Origin: Amaranthus tricolor
Lineage: Eukaryota; Streptophyta; Magnoliopsida; Caryophyllales; Amaranthaceae
Assembly (NCBI RefSeq): GCF_026212465.1
Contig: NC_080062.1
Location: forward strand, 2,948,501 to 3,012,500
Length of the DNA stretch: 64,000 nucleotides
Direction: 5' to 3'
Position numbers and translations under genes: made by a program. The notes beneath the pieces are model-generated. The model was not told the origin of the DNA. It searched no databases and saw nothing but the letters and a program-made list of their open reading frames with translations. This document shows positions 62,201 to 64,000 of the stretch, in pieces (within the stretch, counting starts at the first letter, position 1; each line of letters opens with the position of its first letter).

Positions 62201-63204
62201 GAATTATTGTTCTCTGGTCCTTACATTGCTTTCACTGTTATGATTCTTTCTGTTGGCACTCATAGTTCCTTCCATATTTGAGAGACTCAAGCAACCTTAA
62301 CTTCACTTGCACATAACTTTCTTGACAGTGATTGGCTAACTTCTCACTCACAATATAATATTCCTGGTATATAATTTATGCATCAATATTATATTTTAAA
62401 ATTCCTCTTTTTCGAAAATCATTGGTTAGCCTAATTGTTGAAGGTAACCATTTACATCCTTATGATTGCGTTACCCTAGATCAAAATAAATAAAATAAAA
62501 ACTCCTTTGGTCATTAAGTTGTGGTCCGTGAAACATAATTCGCTAGTTAGTTCATCTTTTAGATTTGCGATTCGCTAAAAATGATTCAAAAATAGCCTAA
62601 AATAGACCAAAATTCGTTTTTTCGATTCCCAATTCGTAAGGCGATTAGTGAATCATGTGACATTGGTTATGATTCCTACTTAATTCTCATAAATTTGCTA
62701 CGTTTGTCTATCGTATCTGAGAGTTTTTTAGTGAAAATATACCAATCTGGCTAGGACGGATAACTACATGCGAGTTGTTAACGAGACATGAATCTAAGCG
62801 TAGCTCCAAAACCCTTGTGGGGATGAAAAGCCTGTGTACCACATGGTTTTGTTTTCTTGCACTTAAGCCAACCTATGATTTGTGTTTCATGAACTGCATA
62901 TGCTTATCCTTTCATTATCACATGATCTTAGTTGGCATTTCCTAATTTTATTAATTATTTTATTTATTAATTTTTTTCCCCTTTTTCCTTTTTTCCTTTT
63001 CTTTAGGATAAATGGAAAACGTTGGTTCACACGGCAAGAATCTCACCCCAGCAAAGAAGAGGAGAGCCTGTTCCACAAGAACTTTTGGACAGAGTTTTAT
63101 CTGCTCAGTCTTACTGGTCTGAGCATCAAGCCAAACAACATGGAAAACAACAGCATCATCATCCACAGGGTATCATACCTAAACTTACAAACTCCGTCGC
63201 CTAA
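59251..63204 (+). CDS. TRP: TRP/TBP-type telomeric-repeat-binding protein
   Basis: Nine coding exons join in phase: 59251-59334, 59414-60197, 60288-60491, 60590-60652, 60740-60819, 61070-61314, 61528-61827, 61956-62019 and 63007-63204, giving about 673 residues. The N terminus MVVLKRTLDHGVISYHSSTI, then RGPRSAR and AFDLLATVAGKLL, is characteristic. A ubiquitin-like domain spans about 379-455 (RLNIKSFKIPELFIEVPEST, GLRVGVLLHGKKI). The C-terminal Myb/telobox spans about 560-625 (RRTRRPFSVSEVEALVRAV, RWRDVKLCAF, TYVDLKDKWKTLVHTARISP). Such proteins bind double-stranded TTTAGGG repeats in the nucleus. I chose acceptor 59413 rather than 59398 because it gives the usual spacing between RSAR and AFDLL. 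A leader intron of about 58551-59203 fits GT-AG. The extreme C terminus (GIIPKLTNSVA) may instead be intron read-through. Confidence 0.93.
62527..62662. mobile_element. Same MITE family, copy 4
   Basis: GTGAAACATAATTCGCTAG on the left and GATTAGTGAATCATGTGAC on the right are inverted and match copies 1-3. The interior has the AATAGCCTAAAATAGACC and CGATTCCCAATTCG seen in its relatives. Lies in the last intron of the telomere-binding protein gene. Confidence 0.8.
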
Positions 63205-63356
63205 ATTATTAATGGCGAATTCATTTTTTACTTTGTAGATTTCTAACCTTTGTGTTGTAGAAAAAAAAAGCGATACATACAACTTACAAGGGGGACAATA
63301 TTATTGTAGAATTTTACGAAACTTTCATGTAGTAATTTCCATACCGATTATTTTTA

Positions 63357-63730
63357 GAGGTCGCTTGGATTGAGAGTAAATGTTTAAAGGGGTAAATAAA
63401 AGTCAAACTAGAAAAACAAAGTTAATTAGATTAATGATTAAAGGAATTTGATTGTTAGAGAGGGGGAAGAATTAATTAGAAGGTAATGAAAAATGAAAAA
63501 AATAACAACTAGTTTCCTTATTTTTGGTATAAATTTACCCTAAAGAAGGATAGGAGAATTCTTTATTTCCAAATGAGGAAAATCAATTTTTTTTTATTAT
63601 CTTTTTAATTCACTTTCATTTACCTTTATAACAATTATTTCAATAACTTTATTTGCATCTCTAAGTACCTTTGTTACATTAATTTGACTTTTTTATCCCT
63701 TTAATATTTATTCTCAATTTAAGCGAGCTC
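63357..63730. mobile_element. Tourist/PIF-Harbinger-type MITE
   Basis: It begins GAGGTCGCTTGGATTGAGAG and ends TTCTCAATTTAAGCGAGCTC. Inverted similarity runs for about 50 bp (AAAGGGGTAAATAAAAGTCA against TGACTTTTTTATCCCTTT). A TTA duplication is at 63354-63356 and 63731-63733. It lies about 150 bp past the telomere-binding gene stop codon. Nothing further is recognised to the window end. Confidence 0.88.
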
Positions 63731-64000
63731 TTATGTACCATTATTCATTGCCAATGACCGTATATAGTTGGGAATACGGCTTTGCTTTGACATTGTTATA
63801 TTCATTGCCAATGCCTCACAATTAGTGTAGAAGCTTTGGCCCCTTTGTAAATGATTTGTAACAGAATAAGAGGGTATTTTCCAAATTGGAAAACCCCTTT
63901 ATTTCATTTTTTGTAAAGACTATATACTATTAATAGGGTAATTAAAAATTAATGAAGTTGAAGATTTCAATAATTGCATTCGTTATTATTTCAGTATTTA

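Overview
This is nuclear DNA of a flowering plant, and a eudicot on gene structure: the genes are multi-exon with GT-AG introns, the background is very AT-rich, and the intergenic space is packed with plant transposons. The gene content and the many terminal-inverted-repeat elements carrying a GAGACGGTCTC-like word would fit Caryophyllales (for example Amaranthaceae), but that placement is only a guess. Nothing looks bacterial or organellar.

Layout. (1) 1-7.3 kb: two XH-domain genes of the FDM/IDN2 type (RNA-directed DNA methylation). The first is a broken C-terminal copy cut by the window edge. The second reads cleanly but lacks the zf-XS and XS domains. (2) 9.5-11.7 kb, minus strand: a complete 60S ribosomal protein L11 (uL5) gene with an ATG-only first coding exon. 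(3) 13.9-26.3 kb: a decayed Mutator-like element. It carries a plus-strand Ulp1/C48 protease-type gene and a convergent minus-strand FAR1-type transposase pseudogene between matching terminal repeats. A 3.7-kb CACTA element with a 3-bp target duplication sits in an intron of the Ulp1-type gene and carries its own C48-like tail. (4) 26.3-31.6 kb: a complete RRM protein of the NIFK/Nop15 type (nucleolar ribosome biogenesis), whose 5' end lies within about 100 bp of the Mutator-like element. (5) 33.4-35.3 kb, minus strand: a complete alpha-expansin gene. (6) 36.5-43.5 kb: a fold-back element, then a 1.05-kb Mutator-type element with 230-bp terminal repeats that landed inside an older Stowaway-like element. 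(7) 43.9-47.0 kb: a CC-NBS-LRR resistance-gene relic with several stops and frameshifts. (8) 47-58 kb: no intact gene; PIF/Harbinger, hAT, Stowaway, Copia and RTE-LINE pieces and a large ATT microsatellite. (9) 58.3-63.2 kb: a complete TRP/TBP-type telomeric-repeat-binding protein gene (UBL plus C-terminal Myb/telobox), followed by a Tourist-like MITE.

How the parts relate. RPL11 and the NIFK-type gene both serve ribosome assembly and share site II (TGGGCY) and telo-box-like motifs near their 5' ends. The other genes have unrelated jobs. Five gene models (FDM-like, RPL11, NIFK-like, expansin, TRP-like) keep phase across every proposed junction. The most rewarding material is the nested transposon architecture and a previously unlabelled (to me) 128-bp MITE family with four copies, all in introns of three different genes here.
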